This document shows, piece after piece, positions 19,530 to 27,856 of a stretch of DNA of 64,000 bases. The translations under genes were made by a program, and so were the position numbers. Numbering within the stretch: the stretch's first letter is position 1; each line of letters starts with the position of its first letter. A model generated the notes under the pieces. That model saw only the letters and a list, made by a program, of their open reading frames with translations, had not been told where the DNA came from and ran no database searches. Source of the DNA: Chloroflexota bacterium (GTDB taxonomy: Bacteria > Chloroflexota > Anaerolineae > Aggregatilineales > Phototrophicaceae); contig JAPOWK010000117.1 of the NCBI GenBank assembly GCA_026707665.1, forward strand, positions 16,901 through 80,900. The letters run 5' to 3'.

Positions 19530-20857
19530 GACGCGCGGCTCTCCAACTGTCTGGCGGTCGAAAGCCAAAGATTGCAGGCAGACCGACACGGCAAGGTCGC
19601 GCCTGCGTCGCCGGGGGACCACCAGGCCGGCTCCCGCACACAATTTCCGCAGATCTTGTCCAATGTCATTTCAATCACGTTCTGTGGCAGGCGGTGAATG
19701 TCTTTGAACATGCCGTTTTGCCGCAGCCCGATATCCTCCAATGATTCACTCTTTAGCGCGCCGCGCTTATTCGCCGCCCAGTCGGCGACCAGACCAGGAT
19801 AAATGGTTTCGATCACGGCATGCGCGTCTTGGGCAGCATCCAGGTCTACACGCCAGCCGGCAGGCAAATCCGCGCTTGTCACCAAGGGACGGAAGGGATT
19901 CTCGCGTATGAATGCCCGCAATTCCGCCGGCGCCGAGAGCGCGATGCCGTCTGTTTCATTGTCTCGATGCCAGGCGCGCTCTTCATTTACCATCACTTGG
20001 CCGAATTGTAGAATTTTCTCTGATTCCAGTGCTTGTAGCAAGACACGTCTTCCGGCGCGGGGGAAATGGCGCCAGTTGCCTGTGCTGTCCTTCCGCTGAA
20101 GCGGCAGGCCGGTTTCGCGCGCCAGATCGAGAATGAGCTGGCAAATTGACTCGTCGGCGCCGACCGGTTCGCTGTAGTAGACCGAGCGATCTCTGACCCG
20201 ATTGACCGAATCCAATTCCGCGATGCCGAGCGCGCGTGGAATATCTTGGCGAACGTGCGAGCCGTCAGCCACGAAGTAGGGCAGCGCTATGATATGAGGA
20301 GCGCTTGTGCGTTCGTAGAGGCTGGGAATGTCTGGCTCATCATCGAGATAGACATCGACCGCCTCGCCGAGCCAATTCAATTCGCGAATGCGCTCAGCCT
20401 GATGCCGCGCGGTGTCCCGGCTTTGACGGTTGCGGCTGGTGCCATGACCGATGATGGCGGCGGCGGTTTGTTCGGGCGCCAATTCGTATCGATCTACGAT
20501 GGCGCGCAGTTGCCGTTCAACGATTGACTTCAGCTGAGGATGTTCCCCGAGCGGTCGCGTCAACTGAATCCGCTTGCCAGCGCGTAGCGTAGAATCGCCC
20601 GCCAGGCCAAACTCGGTCGGGATCACTTCGCTGGTGAAGTAGCCGCGCGCCGTGAAGACCGGTACGATGACGACATCGTCCGCTTCGACCGTGTCCAGAA
20701 CTTGTGAGAAGGGCGGCGCTTCCTTCCAGAAGCAAGCGGTGATCTCGTCGGCGACGCCCCAGCGGCGCAAGCGGTCGACGGCGCTCCAGACGATGCCGGC
20801 TGTATTGGCGCTGACATGGGAGCCGTGCCCGGCCAGGATCAGAGCGACTCCGCTCAC
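19526..20857 (-). CDS. Sirohydrochlorin chelatase (CbiX-like) fused to DR2241-type Fe-S domain
   Basis: VALILAGHGSH and AAAIIGHGTSRN CbiX repeats; C-terminal CGNCVREPAWWSPGDAGATLPCRSACNLW cysteine cluster; 4-nt overlaps with both neighbours. Confidence 0.85.
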   Translation of the reverse strand: MSGVALILAGHGSHVSANTAGIVWSAVDRLRRWGVADEITACFWKEAPPFSQVLDTVEADDVVIVPVFTARGYFTSEVIPTEFGLAGDSTLRAGKRIQLTRPLGEHPQLKSIVERQLRAIVDRYELAPEQTAAAIIGHGTSRNRQSRDTARHQAERIRELNWLGEAVDVYLDDEPDIPSLYERTSAPHIIALPYFVADGSHVRQDIPRALGIAELDSVNRVRDRSVYYSEPVGADESICQLILDLARETGLPLQRKDSTGNWRHFPRAGRRVLLQALESEKILQFGQVMVNEERAWHRDNETDGIALSAPAELRAFIRENPFRPLVTSADLPAGWRVDLDAAQDAHAVIETIYPGLVADWAANKRGALKSESLEDIGLRQNGMFKDIHRLPQNVIEMTLDKICGNCVREPAWWSPGDAGATLPCRSACNLWLSTARQLESRAS

Positions 20858-21504
20858 TCGGCTATTCCCTTCTGCACGATCTGCTGAAAGACAGAGCGCG
20901 CTTGCTCGGGCTTGCCGTCGCGAAGGAGGGCGAGCACATCCGAATTCAAGACATCTTGGTAAAGCGCTTGGCGAGCAGGCTGCGAGCCATTTACTTCCTG
21001 CGCGCACTCACGATAGGCGCCCAGCCAATCGGCGAGTATGGCGTATTCTTCACCGATGTCCTCAGCCAGCTTGGCTTTGAGCGCTCGCAGCAGAGCCGGC
21101 GATTTGCCGCCCGTGCTCAACGCGACAGTGAGCGGCGGCTTGTTAATCTGCGCCATGTTGCTAAAGTCGCTGTCCATGCTGCTGCCGTTCGCTACATTGC
21201 AGAGGGCGCGGATGCGATGCGCGTCTTGGGCAACTGTCTGATTGACGCGCTCGTCATCGGTCGCGGCGATGACCAGGACGGGCATGTAGTCGTTGAACAT
21301 GTCGCGCTGATATTTGGATTGGATCCAGACGAACGCGCCCTGGTCCAAGATTTCGCGCATAGCTGGCGCAATCTCCGGGCTGATCAGAAAAACGCGCGCG
21401 CCCGCTTGCAGCAGTCGCTCGACCTTGCGCGCCGCGACCCGCCCGCCGCCCACAACGGCGACCGGCTTGTCTTGCAAGTGCAGCATGATTGGATAGCCGC
21501 TCAT
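20854..21504 (-). CDS. Precorrin-2 dehydrogenase / sirohydrochlorin ferrochelatase (Met8p/SirC/CysG N-terminal type)
   Basis: PIMLHLQDKPVAVVGGGRVAARKVERLLQAGARVFLISPEI; start MSGYPIML at 21504, not the ORF-track start. Confidence 0.92.
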   Translation of the reverse strand: MSGYPIMLHLQDKPVAVVGGGRVAARKVERLLQAGARVFLISPEIAPAMREILDQGAFVWIQSKYQRDMFNDYMPVLVIAATDDERVNQTVAQDAHRIRALCNVANGSSMDSDFSNMAQINKPPLTVALSTGGKSPALLRALKAKLAEDIGEEYAILADWLGAYRECAQEVNGSQPARQALYQDVLNSDVLALLRDGKPEQARSVFQQIVQKGIAE

Positions 21505-21508
21505 TGAT

Positions 21509-22228
21509 TTATGCCTCGACGCTGCGTGCCGCGAGTGAAGGCAGCGGCAAGTGAATGCCACACTCGATCTTGCCCTGGTTCGCCCAGCGGCCGCTGCGGA
21601 GATGGTCGTCTTCGCCCGCGGCTTTGGTGCAGGTCCAGCAACCGATGCTGGGATAGCCAATATCGTGCAGGCGGTTGTAGGGCAGGTCGTGCTCATGAAT
21701 GTATTGCCAGACAGCTTCCTCGGTCCAGTTGGCGAAGGGCGCGATTTTGATGGATCGGTTGCGCGCGTCGCGGCTGATGATTGGCGTGGCAGCGCGCTGC
21801 GAAGACTGATCGCGGCGCACGCCAGTGACCCAGGCGTCAAAACCGACGAGGGCGTCGCGCAAGGGAATGGTCTTGCGGATATGGCAGCAGCGATCGGGGT
21901 TGCGCTCCCATAGGCGATCGCCATAGTCGCGGGCTTGCTGCGCCGGCGTCTGACGCGGTTTGATGCGCCGCAGATCAAGATTGAAGCGCGCTTCCAGATT
22001 GTCCATCAGGTCCTGCGTCTCGGGGAAGAGCAAGCCCGTATCCAGCGTCAGCACGGGCGTACGCGGCGCGATGCGCTGCATCATGTGCAGGGTCGCGATG
22101 CCGGTCACCTGAAAGCTGGTAACGATGGCGAGTTTGTCGCCGAATGAATCGCTCGCCCAGGTCAGAATCTCGAATGGGCTGGCTGTTTCAAATTGCTCGG
22201 CGTGTGACTGAATCTGTGAGTTTAGCAT
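21509..22228 (-). CDS. cysH: Assimilatory adenylyl-sulfate (APS) reductase, Fe-S type
   Basis: CCHIRKTIPL, GCWTCTKAAGEDDHLRSGRWANQGKIECGIH (CC...CxxC plus catalytic ECGIH). Confidence 0.93.
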   Translation of the reverse strand: MLNSQIQSHAEQFETASPFEILTWASDSFGDKLAIVTSFQVTGIATLHMMQRIAPRTPVLTLDTGLLFPETQDLMDNLEARFNLDLRRIKPRQTPAQQARDYGDRLWERNPDRCCHIRKTIPLRDALVGFDAWVTGVRRDQSSQRAATPIISRDARNRSIKIAPFANWTEEAVWQYIHEHDLPYNRLHDIGYPSIGCWTCTKAAGEDDHLRSGRWANQGKIECGIHLPLPSLAARSVEA

Positions 22229-22264
22229 TTCGTCTCCGGTCTGTAGGGAATTGCCGCATGAAGC

Positions 22265-22292
22265 AAAAAGCGCCTCGGATTATCCGAAGCGC
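22265..22292 (-). terminator. Intrinsic terminator/attenuator 1 (proximal to cysH)
   Basis: Minus strand GCGCTTCGGATAATCCGAGGCGCTTTTT: 11-bp stem (one G-U) plus T5, between leader ORF 1 and cysH. Confidence 0.9.
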
Positions 22293-22311
22293 CCCTGAGA
22301 TTCCTGAACGT

Positions 22312-22407
22312 TCACCGGCTACATCGCTGCGCCGGCCGCGGATAACCCTGCCGAATCGGCACGGTACAACAACAGTCCGGACAACAGCACATCATTTTTG
22401 CGATCAT
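22312..22407 (-). CDS. Cysteine-rich leader peptide 1: MIAKMMCCCPDCCCTVPIRQGYPRPAQRCSR
   Basis: ATG with GAGG 7 nt upstream (GAAGAGGAACTAGAATG); 7 Cys in 31 codons, CCCPDCCC; followed by terminator. Confidence 0.85.
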   Translation of the reverse strand: MIAKMMCCCPDCCCTVPIRQGYPRPAQRCSR

Positions 22408-22434
22408 TCTAGTTCCTCTTCAGCGCGCTACAAT

Positions 22435-22460
22435 AAAAAAGCCCCGTGTCGTCACGGGGC
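22435..22460 (-). terminator. Intrinsic terminator/attenuator 2 (distal)
   Basis: Minus strand GCCCCGTGACGACACGGGGCTTTTTT: perfect 8-bp stem, 4-nt loop, T6. Confidence 0.93.
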
Positions 22461-22494
22461 ATCTCGATTCTGCTTGCTGCGCGTCAATCACGAT

Positions 22495-22587
22495 CTAGCA
22501 AAGCGCCACCGTACGACTCTCGGTCGAACCTGTCTGACAACAACACGGACAGCAGCACAAGCAAGTCACAAATGAAATCTTACTCAT
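22495..22587 (-). CDS. Cysteine-rich leader peptide 2: MSKISFVTCLCCCPCCCQTGSTESRTVALC
   Basis: ATG start about 10 nt after predicted TSS; 8 Cys in 30 codons, CLCCCPCCC; followed by terminator. Confidence 0.85.
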   Translation of the reverse strand: MSKISFVTCLCCCPCCCQTGSTESRTVALC

Positions 22588-22604
22588 TTCCAACGCTGAA
22601 CAAG

Positions 22605-22633
22605 AGCTTAGCGCAAACTTCAATATCTGTCAA
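22605..22633 (-). promoter_or_regulatory. Sigma70-like promoter of the cys leader/operon
   Basis: Minus strand TTGACA (22633-22628), 17-nt spacer, TAAGCT (22610-22605). Confidence 0.75.
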
Positions 22634-22682
22634 GCGGTTGCTGATAAATCGCTGGAATTGACCAAATTCGTGCGCCGACCGC

Positions 22683-23450
22683 TTAGCTGCTGCCCATTCT
22701 AAGCGCGCCATCGAGGCGGATCGTCTCGCCGTTGAGCATTTCGTTCTCGACGATTTGCTGCGCCAGTTGAGCGTATTCGGCCGGCTGGCCCAATCGCTGG
22801 GGGAAGGGCATTTGGGCGCTTAGGGACGCGCGCAGGTCGTCCGGCAGGCTGCCGAGCAAGGGCGTATCAAAGATGCCCGGCGCGATGGTGCAGACGCGAA
22901 TCCCATAGCGAGCCAGATCGCGGGCTATCGGCAGAGTCATGCCGACAATGCCGCCCTTGGAAGCGGCGTAAGCAGCTTGCCCGATTTGGCCTTCGTAAGC
23001 GGCGACGGAAGCGGTGTTGACGATGACACCACGCTCGCCGGAGGGCAGGGGCGCATTCTCCGCCATGACCGCGCTCGCCAGCCGGATAACATTAAAGGTC
23101 CCAATCAGGTTGATGCCTATGACCGTCGCAAATGCCTCCAGGGGATGCGGTCCGCGGCTGCTGGTCGTGCGCAGGGCGATGCCGACGCCGGCGCAGTTGA
23201 TAAGGACGTTGAGCCCGCCAAACTCGGCGGCAGTGTAGTCAAGCGCTGCTTGTATGGCGTCCGCGCTGGTTACATCGGCCTGGATGAAGCGCGCCCGCTC
23301 GCCCAATTCGGCGCTGAGAGCTTGGCTTTTTTCCTCATCGCGGTCGAGAATCAGCACGCGCGCGCCGCAATCAATGAAGCGTTTTGCCGTGCCCGCGCCC
23401 AGGCCGGACGCGCCACCGGTGATTAGCGCGACGACATCTTGCATCTTCAT
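22683..23450 (-). CDS. SDR family oxidoreductase (3-hydroxyacyl-CoA dehydrogenase type II-like)
   Basis: [57 protein letters not shown]. Confidence 0.9.
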   Translation of the reverse strand: MKMQDVVALITGGASGLGAGTAKRFIDCGARVLILDRDEEKSQALSAELGERARFIQADVTSADAIQAALDYTAAEFGGLNVLINCAGVGIALRTTSSRGPHPLEAFATVIGINLIGTFNVIRLASAVMAENAPLPSGERGVIVNTASVAAYEGQIGQAAYAASKGGIVGMTLPIARDLARYGIRVCTIAPGIFDTPLLGSLPDDLRASLSAQMPFPQRLGQPAEYAQLAQQIVENEMLNGETIRLDGALRMGSS

Positions 23451-23573
23451 TCGCGTAACCTACGTAAGACGTACCAAGTTAGCATTGCTAGACTCGTGCG
23501 ATAGATCGAAAAGCAGCATTGTACAGTGTAGGGCTTGTCCGGTAATAGCGAAAGCCGGTATCCGGCACGATTT

Positions 23574-23613
23574 CACCCCATCCCCGGCCCTTCCCCAGTG
23601 AACTTGGGAAGGG
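23574..23613. repeat. Hairpin repeat, family A
   Basis: CACCCCATCCCCGGCCCTTCCCCAGTGAACTTGGGAAGGG. Confidence 0.8.
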
Positions 23614-23690
23614 TGACTCGACGCCGGTAGTGGTAATTCGGGTGCTACAACTGTGAGCCAGGTGGGCTAGCTTTTTCGCGGCAAATGCGT

Positions 23691-23738
23691 TCCCCCTTCC
23701 CTAGCTCGCTGGGGAAGGGGGTTGGGGGGATGGGGTGG
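23691..23738. repeat. Hairpin repeat, family A (inverted orientation)
   Basis: TCCCCCTTCCCTAGCTCGCTGGGGAAGGGGGTTGGGGGGATGGGGTGG. Confidence 0.8.
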
Positions 23739-23748
23739 ATTTCCGTCG

Positions 23749-25017
23749 CTAACGACCGTTGCTGCCATGCAAGCTGTTGAGGAATTCCTCGTTGGTGTCG
23801 TAGAGCCGGAAGTTATGCAGCAGTTGATCGGTGGCGCCGGCGATGCCTTCCGGCTGTTCGGCCAGATGCGACCACATGCGGCGCATCGTATAAACGCGCT
23901 GCAAAACATCGGGACCCAGCAGCAATTCCTCGCGCCGAGTGGAGGACTGCTCGATATCAAAGGCGGGGAAGATTCGCCGTTCCTGTAGCTTGCGGCTGAG
24001 GTGCAACTCCATATTGCCCGTGCCTTTGAATTCTTCATAAATCACATCGTCCATTTTGCTGCCGGTATTTACCAGGCAGGTGGCGACGATGGTGAGGCTG
24101 CCGCCTTCTTCGACATTGCGGGCGGCGCCGAAAAGCCGCTTCGGCGGATGAATGGCTGATGGATCGAGACCGCCGGAAAGCGTGCGACCGCTGGTGGGCA
24201 CGACGAGGTTGTAAGCGCGCGCCAGCCGGGTGACGCTATCCAGCATCATCACGACATGACGCTTGACTTCGACCAGGCGCTTGGCTCGCTCCAGCGCCAT
24301 TTCAGCGACGCGTACGTGATGATGGACCGGGTCGTCGAATGTCGAGGCGATGACCTCGGCGTCGACCGAGCGATCCATGTCGGTGACCTCTTCCGGGCGC
24401 TCGCCGATCAGCGCCATCATGAGATGCACATCGGGATAGTTGGTGCTGATGGCGTTGGCGACGTCTTTGAGCACGGTTGTCTTGCCCGCTTTCGGTGGCG
24501 AGACGATCAAGCCGCGCTGGCCGAAGCCGATCGGCGCGATGAGATTGAGCATGCGCGTGGACATGATGCGCGGGAGCGTCTCGAGATCAAAGCGGACTTC
24601 AGGGAAGATCGGCGTGAGCCGCTCGAAATTGGGACGTTGCTTGACTTCATGCGGATTCAGCCCGTTGACCGAGTCCACGCGGAGCAGACCGTAATAGCGT
24701 TCCGTGTCCTTTGGCGGGCGCACTTGCCCGATGACCATGTCGCCGGTGCGCAAGCCAAACTTCTTGATTTGCGTCTGGCTGACGTAGATGTCATTTTTGC
24801 CCGGGAGATAACCTTCGGCGCGCAGGAATCCGATGCCGTCGTCGACGACTTCCAAGATGCCGCCGCGCAGCTGGTGCCCGCGCCGCTCGGCGTCTTGACG
24901 GAGCAGGCCAATGATCAGGTCCTGCTTTTTTAGCCGGCTGAAGCGGGGCACGTGATGGTTGCGCGCCATTGAGCGCAATTCGGGCAGCGTTTTTGATTCA
25001 AGGTTCGCGATATTCAT
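23749..25017 (-). CDS. rho: Transcription termination factor Rho
   Basis: Rho N-term [65 protein letters not shown]. Confidence 0.95.
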   Translation of the reverse strand: MNIANLESKTLPELRSMARNHHVPRFSRLKKQDLIIGLLRQDAERRGHQLRGGILEVVDDGIGFLRAEGYLPGKNDIYVSQTQIKKFGLRTGDMVIGQVRPPKDTERYYGLLRVDSVNGLNPHEVKQRPNFERLTPIFPEVRFDLETLPRIMSTRMLNLIAPIGFGQRGLIVSPPKAGKTTVLKDVANAISTNYPDVHLMMALIGERPEEVTDMDRSVDAEVIASTFDDPVHHHVRVAEMALERAKRLVEVKRHVVMMLDSVTRLARAYNLVVPTSGRTLSGGLDPSAIHPPKRLFGAARNVEEGGSLTIVATCLVNTGSKMDDVIYEEFKGTGNMELHLSRKLQERRIFPAFDIEQSSTRREELLLGPDVLQRVYTMRRMWSHLAEQPEGIAGATDQLLHNFRLYDTNEEFLNSLHGSNGR

Positions 25018-25365
25018 TCCGTTCTTCCTGGAACACTTGGCCGCGGCGAGGCAGGTAAATGGGATGCCGCTAGTCTTACTGGTTTCCTGGTTCACAATCG
25101 GAGGGAAACGCTCCGCTCGTAGCTTACGTGGCAGGTCATGCGACATGTCAAGCGAGGTCACTGACATTGTACGCAAATAAAAGTTTCAGGCAAGCTAGTG
25201 GAAATCTTGGACGTCAAGGTACTATAACATATAAATTAAGGGGCGTCAAATGCAAGTATGACAAATGTTTGCGCAGATCTGTTGATGAGCGCTGTAGGGG
25301 TTCAGCATAGACAATCTTAATTGAAGTTTAACGACAAATGCTAGCTGTAAACGCGGTCGCCGAGT

Positions 25366-25389
25366 GGAAACCCCGCCGGATGACGGGGC
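25366..25389 (-). terminator. Possible terminator of the ABC transporter operon
   Basis: Minus strand CCCCGTCATCCGGCGGGGTTTCC; only a short T-run. Confidence 0.45.
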
Positions 25390-25419
25390 TTCCATTGCAT
25401 AGCTTTGCTTTGATGGTGG

Positions 25420-26760
25420 CTAGGCGTCGAGTTCCTCGTGCAATTCAGCCGCTTCCACGTTGAGCTCGGCCAAGGCGTCGGCCGGGGCGGCATCGCCATT
25501 GACCACTTCGGCGATAACGTTGGGCACCAAGCCGCGTACGGCGCTATAGCTCGGCAAGCCCGGCGACGAATATACGCTGACCGTGTCATCGCTGAGTATG
25601 CCTTTGACTTCGATGAAGCGGGCATAGGGCATGCGCGGTTCGGTGAAATCCGCTTCGGATACTTCGATGTCATTGCGGATGCTGAAATAACCGGTGGCGC
25701 CGGACCAAGCAAGCTGCGCGTCTACCCCCGCCAGGTACTTCACGAAGAGCCAGGTAGCCAGCTCCGCTTCGGGTGACCCGGTAAGGATAACTTGGCTGGG
25801 CACGTAGAGCTGGATTGTGGCGCCGACGCTATCCGCTCCGGGGAAGGCGGTCACCACCCATTCATCGGTCATTTCGGCGGTGGCCGCGTCCCAGGTGATG
25901 AAGGGGATGCCGGCTGAGCTGCCGGCGGCGAAGGGCGTGATGCCGATCGAGAAGTCGCCCGTGTTTTGATAACGCTCGGCGAAGAGATAGGCACAGTTGT
26001 TTTCCAGCATGCGAGTGAATAGTTCCAGCGCCGCAACAACTTCATCGGATTCGAAAATGTAGCTGTCCACGTCGCCATCGTAAATGGCGCCACCATGGGC
26101 GGCGACAAAGCTCTCGAAGTGAGAGGTTCCCGTATCCAATGGATAGCCCTGATACATGTCGCTAGCGCCGGCGGCACAGGCGATCTCTTCAAACTCGTCC
26201 AAGTTTGCGGGCGGGCGCCGTTCGAATCCCAGCGCTTCGACAATGTCCAGATTCGTGTAGAAGACATTGAGCGAGTTCTGGTTGGCCCAGGCGACCCGCA
26301 TGCCATAGAAAGGCGGAAAATCCAGTTGATTGACATTGAGTAGATTGAAATTGAGGTTCGCCTGTTCTTCTGGCGGGATGCCCCATTCCGGGCTGTTGAG
26401 CAGCAGATTGATATCAACGACAACTCCCTCGTTCGCCCAGCCGGCCGCAGCGTTGGCGTATCCGGCGACAAGATTAGGCAGTTCGCCGGACAGAATCGCT
26501 GTATTCATCAGGTCTTGAATGGTGCCATAGTGCCCTTGATGTTGGCTCGTGACTGTGATGCCGTATTCATTGCTGCTGTTGAAGTCTTCAATGAGTGCCG
26601 CCATGGTCTCAGCTTGCGAGCTGTCGTCGGAGTATTGATGCCAATAGACGACGGTCTGTCCGCTGGGATCAACACCTTCATAGCTCATGTCGCTTTGCGC
26701 CTGAACGAGGCCAAGCCCCGGCGCAAGCGCCAAAAGAAAGACAAGCAGAATGCGTTTCAT
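25420..26760 (-). CDS. Extracellular sugar-binding protein (ABC transporter)
   Basis: Signal peptide MKRILLVFLLALAPGLGLVQAQ; TVVYWHQYSDDSSQAETMAALIEDFNSSNEYGITVT. Confidence 0.9.
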   Translation of the reverse strand: MKRILLVFLLALAPGLGLVQAQSDMSYEGVDPSGQTVVYWHQYSDDSSQAETMAALIEDFNSSNEYGITVTSQHQGHYGTIQDLMNTAILSGELPNLVAGYANAAAGWANEGVVVDINLLLNSPEWGIPPEEQANLNFNLLNVNQLDFPPFYGMRVAWANQNSLNVFYTNLDIVEALGFERRPPANLDEFEEIACAAGASDMYQGYPLDTGTSHFESFVAAHGGAIYDGDVDSYIFESDEVVAALELFTRMLENNCAYLFAERYQNTGDFSIGITPFAAGSSAGIPFITWDAATAEMTDEWVVTAFPGADSVGATIQLYVPSQVILTGSPEAELATWLFVKYLAGVDAQLAWSGATGYFSIRNDIEVSEADFTEPRMPYARFIEVKGILSDDTVSVYSSPGLPSYSAVRGLVPNVIAEVVNGDAAPADALAELNVEAAELHEELDA

Positions 26761-26878
26761 GAGAATGTCTCCTTCACTGATCATTGTTTGCCAATGGCAG
26801 ATTGGCTGCCTTCGGCATTTGGACTTATTTCGACTTCTAACATCATATCACGGCTCGTGCGCGCTGAAGAGTGCCTGG

Positions 26879-27856
26879 CTATCCTCTGATTCCCGTTTGG
26901 GCGATTCCTTCGGTGAATTGCTTTTGCGCTACAAAATACAGAAGCAAGATCGGGATGACGGTAATCACGGAGGCCGCCATTTGCAAATTGAGGTCGCCAG
27001 GCGTGTCCGCGGTGACGAAGTTGGATAATCCGACGGCTATCGGGCGCCACTCATCGTTAATGGTCACCAGCAGGGGCCACATAAGCGCGTTCCAGGAACC
27101 GATGAAACCCAGCGTGACGATGGTCATGATCGGCGCTTTAGATAGCGGCAGCACTACGCTGATGAGGAAGCGCGGATGGCCGGCGCCATCAATGCGCGCC
27201 GCCTCCCACAAGTCTAGCGGAATTTGTATGAAGAATTGCCGCAGCAGGAAGATGTTGAAGACCGACGCGAAGAAGGGAATGGTCAGCGCAGGCCAATTGT
27301 TGAACCAGGCGCCGAGCGGCCCAAACAGGCTCTCGCTGAGCCGGCCGAGCCAGATCACGGTCAAGAGATGCGGTATCAGCATAACGATGCCGGGGATCAT
27401 CATCGTGGAAAGGAAGAGCGCGAAAAGGAAATTGCGCCCAACAAACTTCATGCGGGCGAAGGCGTAGGCGGCCGGAATGCAGACAGCCAGCGAGCCAAGC
27501 ACGGTGATCAAGGTGATGCGTACGCTGTTCCAGATGTAGCCGGAGATGCTCAGCGATTGCAGCAGGCCGGTCTGCGGATCCGCACCGATCTCGATATTCA
27601 GGAAGTTGGCGCGGCGCAGGGCGGTCGCGTAATTCTCCCACAACAGATTCTCGGGCAGCAAGCGCGTCAGGTTGACTTCGCTCAAGGTCATGAAGGACGC
27701 GCTGATCATCCAGAGGAAGGGACCGATCGCGATGATGACACCGGCGAAGAGCACGGCATAGATGCCAATTCTGCTCCAGGAAATATCTTTGCGCGCGCTA
27801 CCGACCGGCGGACGGCGATTGGGCGCGGCGCGCAAGTTCTCAACCTCGCTAGCCAT
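26879..27856 (-). CDS. Carbohydrate ABC transporter permease (MalG type)
   Basis: EAARIDGAGHPRFLISVVLPLSKAPIMTIVTLGFIGSWN EAA loop. Confidence 0.92.
   Translation of the reverse strand: MASEVENLRAAPNRRPPVGSARKDISWSRIGIYAVLFAGVIIAIGPFLWMISASFMTLSEVNLTRLLPENLLWENYATALRRANFLNIEIGADPQTGLLQSLSISGYIWNSVRITLITVLGSLAVCIPAAYAFARMKFVGRNFLFALFLSTMMIPGIVMLIPHLLTVIWLGRLSESLFGPLGAWFNNWPALTIPFFASVFNIFLLRQFFIQIPLDLWEAARIDGAGHPRFLISVVLPLSKAPIMTIVTLGFIGSWNALMWPLLVTINDEWRPIAVGLSNFVTADTPGDLNLQMAASVITVIPILLLYFVAQKQFTEGIAQTGIRG

Noticed and set aside
22312-22587. Alternative idea: Cys-rich peptides are metallothionein-like or toxin peptides
   Set aside because: Each is followed by a terminator with a matching antiterminator inside the ORF and both precede a Cys biosynthesis operon, so a regulatory leader explains more; a dual role cannot be excluded.
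22144-22661. Plus-strand ORFs (143 aa and 71 aa) across the cys leader region
   Set aside because: Low-complexity S/T/R/H translations antisense to the poly-Cys leaders and terminators; no RBS or family; best explained as shadows of the attenuator region.
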